Below, in pieces: positions 40,236 to 40,334 of a stretch of 40,334 bases of DNA. The DNA is from Gudongella sp051744365. GTDB taxonomy: Bacteria > Bacillota > Clostridia > Tissierellales > Tissierellaceae. A model generated the notes under the pieces. It did no database searches. It saw only the letters and a program-made list of their open reading frames with translations, and was not told the DNA's origin. Where the stretch lies: positions 1 through 40,334 of the forward strand of contig JBNJCX010000015.1 of assembly GCA_051744365.1 (NCBI GenBank), written 5' to 3'. Position 1 is the first letter of the stretch, and the number at the start of each line of letters is the position of its first letter. The position numbers were made by a program, and so were the translations under genes.

Positions 40236-40334
40236 TTATTCGTATACCTTTGTTACAACGCCTGCCCCTACTGTTCTTCCACCTTCTCTGATGGCGAATC
40301 TTAGTCCTTCTTCCATCGCGATTGGTGTAATCAG
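40236..40334 (-). CDS. tuf: Elongation factor Tu, C-terminal end (partial)
   Basis: The last 32 codons of tuf, ending EGGRTVGAGVVTKVYE-stop, with the gene continuing beyond the right edge. The preceding LITPIAMEEGLRFAIR matches the EF-Tu C-terminal domain. Tuf ahead of rpsJ is the usual order in Firmicutes. Confidence 0.95.
   Translation of the reverse strand: MITPIAMEEGLRFAIREGGRTVGAGVVTKVYE

Overview
The window looks like a chromosomal segment of a low-GC, anaerobic Gram-positive bacterium (Clostridia/Tissierellia-like Firmicutes). The evidence is the S10-spc-alpha ribosomal cluster in Firmicutes order, followed by ecfA1-ecfA2-ecfT-truA-rplM-rpsI, strong AGGAGG ribosome binding sites with many TTG/GTG starts, a two-subunit glycine decarboxylase (GcvPA/GcvPB), and the anaerobe oxygen-defence proteins rubrerythrin and ferritin. 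I cannot name the species. No tRNA, rRNA, CRISPR array, insertion sequence or prophage was seen.

Layout. 1-1854 (minus): cyclic-di-AMP synthase cdaA and its membrane regulator cdaR, which runs off the left edge. 1928-3754: a CapA-type surface metallophosphatase and a DUF5317 membrane protein. 3808-8374 (minus): a stress and sulfur block with rubrerythrin, an ArsR regulator, a CoA-disulfide-reductase/rhodanese enzyme whose TusA-DsrE part lies in the -1 frame, ferritin and an unknown small protein. 8513-13097 (plus): a Crp/Fnr regulator, a 27-codon leader ORF with two tandem terminators, and an asymmetric heterodimeric ABC exporter. 13125-19524 (minus): a PAP2 phosphatase and the complete glycine cleavage operon gcvT-gcvH-gcvPA-gcvPB-lpd. 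19681-20811 (plus): an aldo/keto reductase with a C-terminal ferredoxin-like domain. 20928-25132 (minus): rpsI, rplM, truA and the energy-coupling module of ECF vitamin transporters. 25271-39889 (minus): alpha, spc and S10 operons from rplQ back to rpsJ, including secY, adk, infA, rpoA and the short genes rpmJ and rpmD. 40236-40334: the 3' end of tuf.

Three signals stand out. (1) The FAD oxidoreductase gene ends at a GGGAAAG heptamer followed, after six bases, by a ten-pair GC-rich stem. A -1 slip there joins it to the TusA-DsrE frame and would give one protein of about 828 residues, so this is either a programmed frameshift or a one-base indel. (2) The ABC exporter is preceded by a strong promoter, a leader peptide ORF and two rho-independent terminators. 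One 11-base stretch inside the leader ORF can pair with the 5' arm of either terminator, which is the architecture of translation-coupled attenuation. (3) Rubrerythrin and ferritin share an AATTGTAAT operator-like element. The rest is mostly housekeeping: c-di-AMP signalling, one-carbon/glycine metabolism and translation. The usual map gene is missing between adk and infA.
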